Counted from the first letter of the stretch, positions 33,356-42,336 are shown. The stretch: DNA of 64,000 nucleotides from Flavonifractor sp. An82 (GCF_002159265.1 NZ_NFHG01000001.1:124001-188000); one strand, 5' to 3'. Program-made: numbers and translations. Notes: a model not told the origin generated them from the sequence alone.

Positions 33356-34619
33356 GTGATATCCTCCTCCAATCGTGCCAGGACGCCGTCCAGCCACCGG
33401 GTGTCCAGGGGGGACATGTCGCCATCCACCCACAAAACGGTGTTTCCCCGACGGATGAGCCACAGATCATCGGAGACCCACACATCCTCATAGCCGGGCA
33501 GCTCTTCTGAGTCAGAGACACCCATATCCTTGAGATACTGCCCTGTCACCCAGTCGGCCAGCCAGGTCCAGGGCAGGACCCAGCCCTCCGCCCAAGCGGT
33601 CACGGTATAGGCACGCTCCGGCAGACCTTTGGGGTACCACCACTCCTCCCACTTGGTGTGAGCGGCCAGGAAGGTGGTGGAGTCCTCCCGCTTTTCCACC
33701 TCGGCCCATGGAAACAGATTGGGGCCGCTGAGGGGGGAGGGCACCTGCAGCCGGGCGGTGAGCCAGGACAGCGGCAGCAGGCTGATCACCAGAAGGACCG
33801 CCGCGGCAATGACCATGCCCGTTTTATAGCGGCGGACACGCTGGTATTTGATCCCCTCCTTGGTGCCCAGTACGATCAGCGCGCCGATGATGGTGCCGAT
33901 TATCCAGGGGCGGCCCAACGCGCCTGTTGCGGCATCCAGCACGAAGCAGGGCAGACAGAGCACCAGCAGAAGATCCCCCGCGAGCACCAGCAGCCGGGCC
34001 GCCAGGGCGCTGGCCCGGCCGGGCACCGGGAAGGATTCGTCAAGGGCAATGGCCCGCTTCCACTGGCCCAGCCGCAGCACCAGCCGCGCCGACCACAGCA
34101 GGCCCCCAGAAGCAGCAGGGGGAGAAACAAAAGGAGCAGGGCCACGGTATTGTATTGGGCCGGCAGCTCCAGCCAGTATTGCCATACCGAGCTCAGCCCA
34201 AGCCACGCAGTCACAGGTGCCAGAACCACCAGCAGGAGCACCATGGCCAGGAGGATGCTCCAGCCGGTGGTCATCCGCCGCAGGGCCTTTTTCCGGAACC
34301 GCTGGTACTCCAGCTCCCCGCCGGTCTGGATGGGAAGGGTGCCCGCCGGGGCCTCGTAGAGGTTCCAGTAGCTGAGCTGGCCCACCGGATGCCAGCCCGC
34401 GTCGGTCAGCAGACGGCGGTAATCCAGCCCGTCCTCCCGGTTGGGGTCGTACCAGTCGATGCAGTAGCACACCGGCGTCTCCGCAGGGACAAAGGAAGCC
34501 AGGGCGCCCAGATGCACCTTCTCCAGCCGCCAGCCTTCTGCAGCCTGGCGGTTGAGCATGGCCTCAGCGGCTTTGATGTCCATCAGGGGGTATGTAAACA
34601 GCTTCCACCGTGTTTTCAT
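33352..34619 (-). pseudogene. DUF2812 membrane protein, frameshifted (copy 2)
   Basis: Read from 34619 the protein matches copy 1 (34647) from MKTRWKLFTYPLMDIKAAEA through the third membrane segment. Near position 34105 the frame breaks and the rest continues in another frame (SARLVLRLGQWKRAIALDES... to ARLEEDIT). Aligned with copy 1, one base is missing around a C run (CAGGCCCCCAG). It may be a real mutation, a phase-variable tract, or a sequencing error in a homopolymer. Both halves keep strong similarity, so decay is recent at most. Confidence 0.85.
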
Positions 34620-34646
34620 CCCAATCCCTCCGTTTTTGCCGAGCTC

Positions 34647-35927
34647 TTATGCCGCCTCTTCCAGCCGCGCCAGGATGCCGTCCAGCCATTGGGTGTCCAG
34701 AGGGCCTGCGTTGGTCTCCACCCACAAAAGGGTGTTACCCCGGCGGATGAGCCATAGGTCCTCCGTGTAATTGGTACTGCCCAGGCTGGCCCGGGACAGC
34801 CACACGTCCTCGTAGCCGGGCAGCTCCTCCGGGTGAGGGGTGCCCATATCGGTGAGGTACTGCTCCGTCACCCAGTCGGCCAGCCAGGACCATGGCAGGA
34901 CCCAGGCCTGGCCCTCGGCATAGCCATTACCCGCTCCGGCCGCCATCATCGGGCCCCATTCATACCACTCGGTCCGGGCGGCCAGCAGGGTGGCGCGGGT
35001 CTCCAGCGTCCCGCCCTCCAGCCGCTCCGGCAAAAGGGACTGGTCCGCCAGGGGAGGCCTGACGCTCAGGGCAGCTGCCACGCCGGACAGAGGCAGCAGC
35101 CATGCCGCCAGCAGCACCGCCATGCAGACCACGGTGCCCTTGGCGTACCGGCGCTTGCGCTGGTACTCCACCAGAGGCTCCCTGCCCAGGATCACCAGAC
35201 AGGCGATGATCATGCCGATGATCCACCCCAGGCTGAGGGACCCGGCCATGGCGTCCAGCAGAATGGCCAGCACCAGAGGTACCAGAAGCAGATAGCCGGC
35301 CAAAACCAACAGCCGGGCCGCCAGGGCGCTGGCCCGGCCGGGCACCGGGAAGGGCTCGTCACGGGCAATGGCCCGCCTCCACTGGCCCAGCCGCAGCAGC
35401 AGCCGCACCGACCACAGCAGTTCGCCGGGGAGCAGCAGGGGCAGCAGGGCAGCCAGGAAGGCGCCTGTGTTCAGATCGGTGAGGAAGGTGAGAAGGTAAT
35501 CCCGTTTCTTCAAACCCACCAGCAGGGCCAGCAGCAGGATCACCGCCGCCAGCACCCCCACCGCAGCCCAGCTGATGACCATCCGCCGCAGGGACTTTTT
35601 CCGGAACCGCTGGTACTCCAGTTCCCCGTCGGTCTGGATGGGAGGGGTGCCCGCCGGGGCCTCATACAGGTTCCAGTAGCTGAACTGGCCCACCGGATGC
35701 CAGCCAGCGTCGGCCAGCAGATGGCGGTAATCCAGCCCGTCCTCTCGGTTGGGGTCGTACCAGTCGATGCAGTAGCACACCGGCGTCTCCGCAGGGACGA
35801 AGCGGGCCAGCGCGCCCAGATGCACCTTCTCCAGCCGCCAGCCCTCCGCCGCCCGGCGGTTGAGCATGGCCTCCGCCGCCTTGATATCCATGACAGGATA
35901 GGTAAAGAGCGTCCATTTCCCCTTCAT
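34647..35927 (-). CDS. DUF2812 membrane protein (copy 1)
   Basis: A 426-residue intact member. The N-terminal DUF2812 domain contains FTYPVMDIKAAEAMLNRRAA, EGWRLEKVHLGALARFVP and YCIDWYDPNREDGLDYRHLL (about 7-95). Then come about six membrane segments and a C-terminal domain with LPWSWLADWVTEQYL and ELPGYEDVWLSRAS. It overlaps the PadR gene by four bases (ATGA). Copies 1 and 2 are close paralogues, so this is a local duplication. Confidence 0.88.
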   Translation of the reverse strand: MKGKWTLFTYPVMDIKAAEAMLNRRAAEGWRLEKVHLGALARFVPAETPVCYCIDWYDPNREDGLDYRHLLADAGWHPVGQFSYWNLYEAPAGTPPIQTDGELEYQRFRKKSLRRMVISWAAVGVLAAVILLLALLVGLKKRDYLLTFLTDLNTGAFLAALLPLLLPGELLWSVRLLLRLGQWRRAIARDEPFPVPGRASALAARLLVLAGYLLLVPLVLAILLDAMAGSLSLGWIIGMIIACLVILGREPLVEYQRKRRYAKGTVVCMAVLLAAWLLPLSGVAAALSVRPPLADQSLLPERLEGGTLETRATLLAARTEWYEWGPMMAAGAGNGYAEGQAWVLPWSWLADWVTEQYLTDMGTPHPEELPGYEDVWLSRASLGSTNYTEDLWLIRRGNTLLWVETNAGPLDTQWLDGILARLEEAA

Positions 35928-36247
35928 ATGGTTTCCTCCTCCCGCAAGACCTGCTCCATGTCCGCCGCCTGCTGCCGGATGCGCTGGTACTCCTCCCGGA
36001 GCACCTTGTCCCCCTGGGGGGTGAGCTGATAGTATTTCCGGTTGAGCTCCATCCGGGTCAGGCAGATCAGCCCGTCCTGCTCAAACCGCTCCAGCAGGGC
36101 GTACAGGGTGCCCGCCCCCACATTTACCCGGCCGTTGGTGAGGGCGGTGATGGTCTGCATGATGCCGTAGCCATGCCGCTCCTGCCGCAGAGCCAGCAGT
36201 ACATAGAACATCTGCTCCGTCAGCGTTTCCAACTTCTTGCGCGCCAA
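35924..36247 (-). CDS. PadR family transcriptional regulator
   Basis: A 107-residue winged helix protein with LTEQMFYVLLALRQERHGYG, VGAGTLYALLERFEQDGLI and YYQLTPQGDKVLREEYQRI, the PadR pattern, and a C-terminal dimerisation helix. It is first in the operon with the DUF2812 genes, a common pairing, and probably represses them and itself through the palindrome at 36285-36317. Confidence 0.93.
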   Translation of the reverse strand: MARKKLETLTEQMFYVLLALRQERHGYGIMQTITALTNGRVNVGAGTLYALLERFEQDGLICLTRMELNRKYYQLTPQGDKVLREEYQRIRQQAADMEQVLREEETI

Positions 36248-36284
36248 CCATCACCGCCCCCTTTCTGTCAGGTTCATTGTATAA

Positions 36285-36317
36285 CGATATTCGATATAAA
36301 GTCAATATCGAATATCG
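36285..36317. promoter_or_regulatory. Perfect 13-bp palindrome, likely PadR operator
   Basis: CGATATTCGATAT and its exact reverse complement are separated by seven bases (AAAGTCA). A leftward promoter (TTGACT, 16 bp, TATACA) overlaps it, so the regulator would compete with RNA polymerase. A further CGATA follows. Confidence 0.75.
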
Positions 36318-36352
36318 ATACAAAAAATAATTGAGAAAAATGAAAAAGAGTG

Positions 36353-36381
36353 TTGACAATCCGGATTCGACGTGGTAATAT
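36353..36381 (+). promoter_or_regulatory. Promoter of tRNA-Leu
   Basis: TTGACA and TAATAT are separated by 17 bp, 37 bases before the tRNA gene. Confidence 0.88.
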
Positions 36382-36418
36382 AAATCTCGCGCTGAACGAC
36401 AGCGCCCCAAAACAAGAC

Positions 36419-36506
36419 GCGCGAGTGGTGGAATTGGCAGACTCGCTAGATTCAGGTTCTAGTGTGCATTACGCACGTGCGGGTTCAAGTCCCGCCTCGC
36501 GCACCA
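36419..36506 (+). tRNA. tRNA-Leu (CAG)
   Basis: An 88-base type II tRNA with a long variable arm (TGTGCATTACGCACG), acceptor GCGCGAG, anticodon loop TTCAGGT (CAG) and encoded CCA. Confidence 0.97.
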
Positions 36507-36543
36507 AAGTCGGAGCAAAGTTCGCTTTGCTCCGACTTTTTTC
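36506..36543 (+). terminator. tRNA-Leu terminator
   Basis: A 15-bp perfect stem (AAAGTCGGAGCAAAG and complement) with a TTCG loop is followed by a T run. It starts at the last base of the tRNA. Confidence 0.93.
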
Positions 36544-36586
36544 TATATTAGACGCCAGCGGCTGAGATTGGGGGAGAAAAGGGAAG

Positions 36587-37819
36587 ATGAGGAAGGGCAA
36601 GAAAAGAATCTCCCAGGCCATGCTGTTTATTTTGATGTTTGGCGTGGTCAGCCTGTTTTCAGATATGACCCACGAAGGAGCCTCCAGCATTCGGGGGGCA
36701 TATTTGGATTTGCTGGGGGCGTCGGCAGGCGTCATCGGCTTTATCTCCGGGCTGGGCGAGCTGATCGGCTATTCCATGCGCTATGTATTTGGAAAATGGG
36801 TGGACAAGACCAAGCAATACTGGCCCATGACCGTGGCGGGATATATTCTGGATGTTTTGGCGGTTCCCGCCCTTGCCCTTGTGGGGGAACACGGCTGGAT
36901 CGCGGCCTGCGTCCTGCTGGTGATCCAGCGCATGGGAAAGGCCATCAAAAAGCCTGCCAAGGATACCATCATGTCCTTTGCCGCCTCTCAGGAGGGCGTG
37001 GGAAAGAGCTTTGGGATCCAGGAGGCCCTTGACCAGATCGGCGCCTTTCTGGGACCTGTGCTGTTGTATCTGGTGATGCTGTTCCGGACGGAGGGAACTG
37101 CGTTTGAAATTTATGCCGCATGCTTTGCGGTCCTGGCCATTCCGGGAGCGATTACCATCCTGCTGCTGCTGCTCACCAGACGCAAATTCCCAAATCCGGA
37201 GCAATTTGAGCCCACGCCCAAAGAATATGTGCCCTTTCGGTTGAAAAAAGAGTTCCTCCTGTATATTGGCGGGATCAGCTTGTTTGCCTTTGGTTTTATT
37301 GACTATTCCATTATTCTGATGCATGTTTCCCGCACTTACACAGAACTTGCGGCTGGACTTGCAGAGACCTCTGCATTGGTCAGCAGCGGGACCTTGCCCC
37401 TTCTGTATGCCGGAGCCATGCTGGTGGATGCGGTTGCCGCCCTTTTCTTTGGGATGCTCTTTGATAAGAAGGGGATTCGAGCGCTGGTCTGGTCCACGCT
37501 GCTCTCGGCGCCCTTTGCGGTTTTTGTCTTCGGTGCCCATAGTGTACCCATGCTGCTTCTGGGGATCGCGCTGTGGGGGATTGGGATGGGCGCACAGGAA
37601 TCCATTTTGAAGGCGGCTGTGACAAACATGGTGCCCAAAACCAGCCGCGCTACCGGGTACGGTATTTTTGAATGTTCCTTCGGCGTGTTCTGGTTTCTGG
37701 GCAGCTGGCTTTTGGGGGTGCTGTATGACGTCAGCCTTCCGGCCATGATTGCAGTCTCTGTGACGGCACAGCTTGCGGCCATTCCGTTGTACATTGCAGC
37801 GGCAAAACGCATGGGCTAA
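36587..37819 (+). CDS. MFS transporter
   Basis: A 410-residue membrane protein with about 12 membrane segments. The start region RISQAMLFILMFGVVSLFSD-MTHEGASSIRGAYL, the loop GKWVDKTKQYWP and the cytoplasmic RMGKAIKKPAKDTIMSFAA are typical of a clostridial MFS subgroup of unknown substrate. The start follows GGGAAGATGAGG. No regulator is next to it. Efflux is a reasonable guess, not shown by the sequence. Confidence 0.88.
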   Translation: MRKGKKRISQAMLFILMFGVVSLFSDMTHEGASSIRGAYLDLLGASAGVIGFISGLGELIGYSMRYVFGKWVDKTKQYWPMTVAGYILDVLAVPALALVGEHGWIAACVLLVIQRMGKAIKKPAKDTIMSFAASQEGVGKSFGIQEALDQIGAFLGPVLLYLVMLFRTEGTAFEIYAACFAVLAIPGAITILLLLLTRRKFPNPEQFEPTPKEYVPFRLKKEFLLYIGGISLFAFGFIDYSIILMHVSRTYTELAAGLAETSALVSSGTLPLLYAGAMLVDAVAALFFGMLFDKKGIRALVWSTLLSAPFAVFVFGAHSVPMLLLGIALWGIGMGAQESILKAAVTNMVPKTSRATGYGIFECSFGVFWFLGSWLLGVLYDVSLPAMIAVSVTAQLAAIPLYIAAAKRMG

Positions 37820-37825
37820 AAAGGA

Positions 37826-37858
37826 CCGGCGCGGCAGAAATGCCGCGCCGGACTTTTT
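37826..37858. terminator. Terminator after the MFS gene
   Basis: A perfect 11-bp stem (CCGGCGCGGCA and complement) with a GAAA loop is followed by TTTTTAT. It lies between convergent genes and can serve both. Confidence 0.92.
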
Positions 37859-37867
37859 ATAGGTGAT

Positions 37868-38620
37868 TCAGGAGCAGCAGCCCTTCAGCTGGGGATGGCA
37901 GTCAGGGCCGGCGGAGGGGGCGCTGGGGGGGAAGAACTCGTTGACGGGGAACTTCACATGGCGGAAGATCTCACAGGGGTCCTCCTCACAGTTGCCGCAG
38001 GCGCACTCCTTCTCGGGCATGCAGTAGTCGTACACCGGCATGAGCAGCTGGGAGTCGCGCTCCAGCCGGATGATGGAGAACTGACCCAGGGTGACGTAGA
38101 TCCGTTTGCTCTCGCTGCCGCAGCACAGCTCGCTATTGAAGCAGCCGCAAATGCAGGGCGGAATATCGGACAGCTCGCAGTCGCAGTGGTGGCACTCGCA
38201 CACATCCACCAGCTTCATATTCAGGACGATGGGGTCCACCACCTCCACCACGGCGGTGGGCAGATTGCTCTGGCGGATGTGCTGCTCATCCAGACCGTCC
38301 AGAGAGGTCTGGGAGGAGAAAATCTTGGCGGTGCCCTCGCTGCCGAACAGGATCACCCGCTTGTCGAAAACACACAGGCCGCTGACCTCTACAGGCCGGG
38401 CGGCACCCACAAAGGCGTCGGCGGTGACTCGATAGAAGTAGCGCACGTCAACGGTGTAGAAACCGCGGTTGAAGCCCACCGGCTCCACATCGATGTAGAC
38501 ATACAGCAGCTCGGCCTTCCCGGCCTTGATGCTGACGGCCCGCTCAATGGCCGCCTGGGAACTTTGGGTTGGGTAGAAACGCAGATCTTCGATACAATCT
38601 TTATCGGAAGATATAGCGTC
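37868..38620 (-). pseudogene. Cysteine-rich conserved protein, 5' end lost at the prophage 2 junction
   Basis: The leftward frame is open from 38620 and blocked by an in-frame TAA at 38621-38623. Between 38620 and 38489 it reads DKDCIEDLRFYPTQSSQAAI and AELLYVYIDVEPVGFN, clearly coding, yet it has no ATG; only a GTG at 38488 could start a shorter product. The C-terminal half is rich in cysteine (CECHHCDCELSDIPPCIC, CGNCEEDPC, LKGCCS). I believe the 5' part was separated by insertion of the serine-recombinase element at about 38.62-38.65 kb. The function is unknown; a Cys-rich spore-surface protein is one possibility, not shown. Confidence 0.75.
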
Positions 38621-38629
38621 TTATATACC

Positions 38630-38676
38630 GCTGAAACCATTGCGCCCCAATGGGTTGCAATCAGAAGGGTTTCAGC
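38630..38676. other. Left edge of prophage 2, imperfect palindrome
   Basis: GCTGAAACC (38630-38638) is repeated in inverse at 38668-38676, and an inner CCATTG/CAATGG pair surrounds CGCCC. The region joins the broken host gene and the 3' end of the recombinase gene. Large serine recombinases act at imperfect palindromes of about 50 bp with a central dinucleotide, so this is the likely attachment site. The inverted arms may also form the recombinase gene's terminator. Confidence 0.55.
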
Positions 38677-40145
38677 TCAAAAGCCAGTTGGAACTCGGTG
38701 GGCCTGGTTTTCTTCTCCTTTTGGTACTGAATGGTGGAGATGACGCCCTTCAGCATGGCGTTGCGGCCGGCTGGATCGGCGGCGCCGTAGGCGTCCAGGA
38801 CCGCCCGGATCTTCCTGGCCAGGGAAGCGGGGTCCGCGGTCCTGGCGTCCTCAATGGCCTGCTGGGCCTCCCGCTGGCGGCGCTCCAGACCGGAGATCTT
38901 CTCCTTCACCGCAGCCATCCGCTCCCGGAAGGTGGGCAGGTCGTACTCCTCCATCTCCAGAAGCTCATACAGACGGCTCTTCTGCCGCTGGGCGGCGGCC
39001 AGCTCCTTTTTGACAGCCTCCAGTGCCGCCTCCTGCACGGAGGTGTCCCGGCTGATACCGGTCTGCTGCTGCAACTCCAGGCGGGCCAGGGTCTCCTCCA
39101 GGTAGGCCAGCACCCGCTCCTCCACCAGCTCGAACTTGGTACTGGCGCAGCAGCCGGGCCTGGTACAGAGCAGGTAAGGGGTGCCTTTCATGGTCATGCG
39201 CTGCATGTTCTGGCGGCAGTTGGCGCACTTCACCAGCCCGGCCAGAGAGCTGCGCACCGTGCCGTCGTTCCGGGAGGGGATATACCGGCCGGCCAGGACG
39301 GCCTGGACCTGGTCGTAGGTCTCCTGGGAGATGATGGCCGGGTGCATCCCGTCCACGATGGTCCACTGATCGCGTGGATTGTAGATGGTGATGTGCTTGG
39401 GGTTGCCCTTGGCCCCCTTGCGGATGTGGGTCTTCTGGTCCCACACGATCTTGCCGGCAAAGGTGGGATTGCGCAGAATGTGGGCCACGCTGTTGCGGGT
39501 GAACTCCGCCGAGCGGTGGGGCTTGGCGCCCAAGGAATTGATATACCGGGCGATGGAGACGCAGCCGTAGCCCTGGAGGTAGAGGTCGTACATCATGCGC
39601 ACGAACTTGGCCTCCGGCTCGTAGATCTCCAGGGTGGGCTTCCGGTCCACCGTGACCTTCCGGTAGCCATAGGGGGCATTGGCCACATAGCAGCCGTCCC
39701 GGATGGTCTGCTTCAGCCCTCGCCGCAGCCGCTTGTTGATGATCTTGTACTCTCGGCGGCTCATGAAGGTTTTGAACTCCGCCATCTCATCGTCCAAATC
39801 GTCGGACAGGTCATAGGTCTTTTCCGGGGTGACGATGAGGGTGCCCGAGTCCCGGAAGGCATCCAGAATGATGCCCTGGTCCTTCATGCGGCCGCGGGAG
39901 AGCCGGTCCAGATCCATCACCAGCACAGCGTCGTAGCGGCCCTCCTCTACGTCCTCCAGCAGCCGGAGCATCTCCGGGCGGGCGTACAGGCTCTCGCCGC
40001 TGACCACCTCATAGTAGGTCTCAATGATGTGGATGTCATGGGAGGCGGCAAAGTCGGCCAGGGCCTTGCGGTGCTTGGCCAGCACCTCCTCGGTATCCAT
40101 GCCTTCCTCCATGCGGGACTTGCGGAGATATTGGGCTGCGTCCAT
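38661..40145 (-). CDS. Large serine recombinase of prophage 2
   Basis: I chose the ATG at 40145 (MDAAQYLRKSRMEEG), preceded by GCAGGTGA. The 494-residue protein has a resolvase domain with the nucleophile Ser10 in YLRKSR, the Arg-rich VMDLDRLSRGRMKDQGIIL, a recombinase domain (about 150-270, NAPYGYRKV, SVAHILRNPTFAGKIVWDQK), a zinc ribbon (KCANCRQNM...CTRPGCCAS, about 308-335) and a coiled coil (about 360-430). It should integrate and excise the element between attB and attP without host factors, with a directionality factor not identified here. The gene points at the interrupted host gene. Confidence 0.95.
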   Translation of the reverse strand: MDAAQYLRKSRMEEGMDTEEVLAKHRKALADFAASHDIHIIETYYEVVSGESLYARPEMLRLLEDVEEGRYDAVLVMDLDRLSRGRMKDQGIILDAFRDSGTLIVTPEKTYDLSDDLDDEMAEFKTFMSRREYKIINKRLRRGLKQTIRDGCYVANAPYGYRKVTVDRKPTLEIYEPEAKFVRMMYDLYLQGYGCVSIARYINSLGAKPHRSAEFTRNSVAHILRNPTFAGKIVWDQKTHIRKGAKGNPKHITIYNPRDQWTIVDGMHPAIISQETYDQVQAVLAGRYIPSRNDGTVRSSLAGLVKCANCRQNMQRMTMKGTPYLLCTRPGCCASTKFELVEERVLAYLEETLARLELQQQTGISRDTSVQEAALEAVKKELAAAQRQKSRLYELLEMEEYDLPTFRERMAAVKEKISGLERRQREAQQAIEDARTADPASLARKIRAVLDAYGAADPAGRNAMLKGVISTIQYQKEKKTRPTEFQLAFELKPF

Positions 40146-40192
40146 CAGATTCACCTGCTTTCGTGGCACAAAAGTTCGATTTTTGGCGTTTT

Positions 40193-40221
40193 AAGAGGCC
40201 GGGGCGTGAACCCCGGCTCTT
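40193..40221 (-). terminator. Hairpin between PH-domain and recombinase genes
   Basis: AAGAGGCCGGGG pairs with CCCCGGCTCTT (one bulged G), loop CGTGAA, with AT-rich flanks including TTTT on the recombinase side. It is likely to end the leftward transcript of the PH-domain gene. Confidence 0.7.
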
Positions 40222-40238
40222 ATTGTCTTATGATGAAG

Positions 40239-40679
40239 TTACTTGTTCAGATTTTCGTGGTTCTCATATGCGATCTCCTGGAGCTGCTTATACAGCGGCT
40301 GGATGCTGTACTTTTTGGGGAACTCGAATTTCTTTTCTGCCACAGACACCCCGCCGCTGGCCCGGTAGTAGGGGGAGGAGATATAGGAAATGTTGATCTC
40401 GCTGTCATCCATGCCAAAGCCGGAGGTCTCGGCGGAGACATGGATGATGCTGGAGAGATTGATGGAGTCCACCCGCATCTTCTGGCCGGTGGCGCCCTGC
40501 TTGTCAAAGTCCACGATGCGCTTATCGGTGAAGAGCACCACGTCCCGGACCAGACGGAAGCCGGTCTGGATGGTCTCGCCGTCCATCAGATAGGCGCCGT
40601 ATTCCTTGGTCAGCTCGTCCACAGATACTTCGCTCATGTTGCCCATAATACCCTGGGTCAGATTACCGAACAGTCCCAT
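40239..40679 (-). CDS. PH domain-containing protein
   Basis: A 146-residue protein with a bacterial pleckstrin-homology fold (DUF1696-like): LVRDVVLFTDKRIVDFDKQG near residues 43-62 and DSEINISYISSPYYRASGGV with VAEKKFEFPKK near the end. No membrane segment is visible. Such proteins are found in many prophages and in some defence contexts; the role is unknown. It lies between the recombinase and the BRCT gene in a leftward group. Confidence 0.8.
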   Translation of the reverse strand: MGLFGNLTQGIMGNMSEVSVDELTKEYGAYLMDGETIQTGFRLVRDVVLFTDKRIVDFDKQGATGQKMRVDSINLSSIIHVSAETSGFGMDDSEINISYISSPYYRASGGVSVAEKKFEFPKKYSIQPLYKQLQEIAYENHENLNK

Positions 40680-40711
40680 AATAAAAACCTCTCTTTCCTA
40701 TTAAAGATGAC

Positions 40712-41644
40712 TTAGTCATCCGTTCTGATATCTGCATCGTCAACAGCGTCCCAGAAGTCAGTCTCATTGACGATCACGATCCCGGCACCCTCCTTGCGAA
40801 GACTAACCGCCTGCTCGATCTTACGGCCGTAGCAGGCATAGGCCCAGCAGGGATTTCCTGCATTACCCACCACCAGATAGTCAGTTTTGGCGGACACAGA
40901 GGTGCGGGCTTTGCCGCCCAGCTGCACTACAATGTCGGCAATTTCGGAGCGCTTTGCACGGTAAAATTCCCCGGTAAAGCAGAAGGTTTTATCCTGGAAG
41001 GTAATCTCAGGGCAGACGGCACAGATACCGCCGATACTGTAGGTTTCCCGGAGCCGGGAGAACTCTTTCTCGGACAGATTGTAGGAGGAAGTGAAGTCGA
41101 TCACATCTCCGAACAATGCCATCAGTGTTTCCCGCTCCTCCTGCGTAATTTTCTTATCCGCCAGAACCACATGGAGCAGGCTGTTGATCTCATCAAAGGG
41201 ATAAGTACCGGCCAGAAAGTCGTTGGCATCGATCCAGGCCTTGAGCGTCATGATCTCCCGGTCACTCAATTCACCGTCTGCCAGAAGACCGTGGAGCATT
41301 CCGGCCAGGAACTGGATGGAGGAGGTAACCATGTCATAATAGGCGTTGTTATCAGCAAAGTTATTGCAGAGCCACAAAATATCCTTCGCTTCCTCTTCCG
41401 TCACCACCCCATCCTCGGTGGCCCGTTCCACCACGGGCAGAATTTCGGAGAAAGGATGGCGGTCACGAAATTCAGCGTGGATCTCACACCAATGGACCAG
41501 CTCTGCGACCTCCTTGGAGCTCACATCCATATCGGAGTTGATGCCTGCCACCAGGCCCCGCAGCGTGTTGACCGCCTTGTGCAGCTCTGCGGGTTTTGTA
41601 TAGCGGCGGTAGTCCTCTAAGTCTTTTGTGGGCATAGTATCCAT
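40712..41644 (-). CDS. BRCT domain protein
   Basis: A 310-residue protein. The last 85 residues are a BRCT domain (ITFQDKTFCFTGEFYRAKRS, VVQLGGKARTSVSAKTDYLV), like that of DNA ligase. The first about 220 residues are acidic helical repeats with two EF-hand/TerB-like stretches (LRGLVAGINSDMDVSSKEVA, LHGLLADGELSDREIMTLKA, VVLADKKITQEERETLMALF). Such TerB-BRCT proteins occur on mobile elements, possibly binding DNA ends. The function here is unknown. Confidence 0.8.
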   Translation of the reverse strand: MDTMPTKDLEDYRRYTKPAELHKAVNTLRGLVAGINSDMDVSSKEVAELVHWCEIHAEFRDRHPFSEILPVVERATEDGVVTEEEAKDILWLCNNFADNNAYYDMVTSSIQFLAGMLHGLLADGELSDREIMTLKAWIDANDFLAGTYPFDEINSLLHVVLADKKITQEERETLMALFGDVIDFTSSYNLSEKEFSRLRETYSIGGICAVCPEITFQDKTFCFTGEFYRAKRSEIADIVVQLGGKARTSVSAKTDYLVVGNAGNPCWAYACYGRKIEQAVSLRKEGAGIVIVNETDFWDAVDDADIRTDD

Positions 41645-41754
41645 CTCCCTTGTGTGTCCAGACAGGACACTTTTATTTTGCCATTGGATAGTTGTTGAAA
41701 AATGTCGAATCGATTTAATGAAACAATATTATGGGCGATCAGATAAAAGATAAT

Positions 41755-42309
41755 TTACAAGTGATCGTTCTTGGAAACCAATGCCTGGGCTACTTCCAAA
41801 AGTGTATCTTGCTGCGCAGGAGCCAATTTCCGGTACAAATCAATAAGTTCAGCTTCCTTAGGAGATGAAGTGTCAGAGGCTACACCTTCTGTGGAACTTA
41901 TAGGAGTGTGAGTGTAACTTTGAAGTTTTGCTTCGAGAACAAATGAATATGGTCCAGCGGATTTTGAAGAAATGGGAGGGTTGCTGGCATTAACAAATGT
42001 GCGAAAATCACTGAGTATATGGCCCTTCATAAGGTCTATTACTTCAAAGACTTCTTCGATGGTATCCTTCGGTGGTACATCATAGGAGACAACAGCAAGA
42101 TCTGTTCTTGTTTCGCCAAGAAGTTCGCTGATGGTAACACCTAAATAAAGTGCCAATTTTTCGAATTTATCAATAGACGGGATTCTGCCACGTTTGATAT
42201 CGGGGATAAAACTGGTTCCGACGCCGCTTTCCTTGCAAGCAGAGGTAGGACTAATACCTCTAGCTGCGCACAGCAATTTTACATTTTGCACAAAAGTCTG
42301 AACATCCAC
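41755..42309 (-). CDS. XRE family regulator, probable lysogeny repressor
   Basis: The GTG at 42309 follows AAGGAG at good spacing; the upstream in-frame stretch reads through AT-rich DNA and looks non-coding. The 184-residue protein has an N-terminal helix-turn-helix (LCAARGISPTSACKESGVGT, SFIPDIKRGRIPSIDKFEKL, about 13-50), then a linker and a C-terminal helical part (LIDLYRKLAPAQQDTLLEVA). It is divergent from the early genes and faces a repeat-containing operator region, the usual CI-like layout. Confidence 0.85.
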   Translation of the reverse strand: MDVQTFVQNVKLLCAARGISPTSACKESGVGTSFIPDIKRGRIPSIDKFEKLALYLGVTISELLGETRTDLAVVSYDVPPKDTIEEVFEVIDLMKGHILSDFRTFVNASNPPISSKSAGPYSFVLEAKLQSYTHTPISSTEGVASDTSSPKEAELIDLYRKLAPAQQDTLLEVAQALVSKNDHL

Positions 42310-42336
42310 GCGTATACACTCCTTATAAAAAGAAAG

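Noticed and set aside
38640-40715. Rightward 691-codon open frame opposite the serine recombinase
   Set aside because: Antisense shadow in GC-rich DNA; the recombinase frame has all catalytic motifs and the opposite frame has none.
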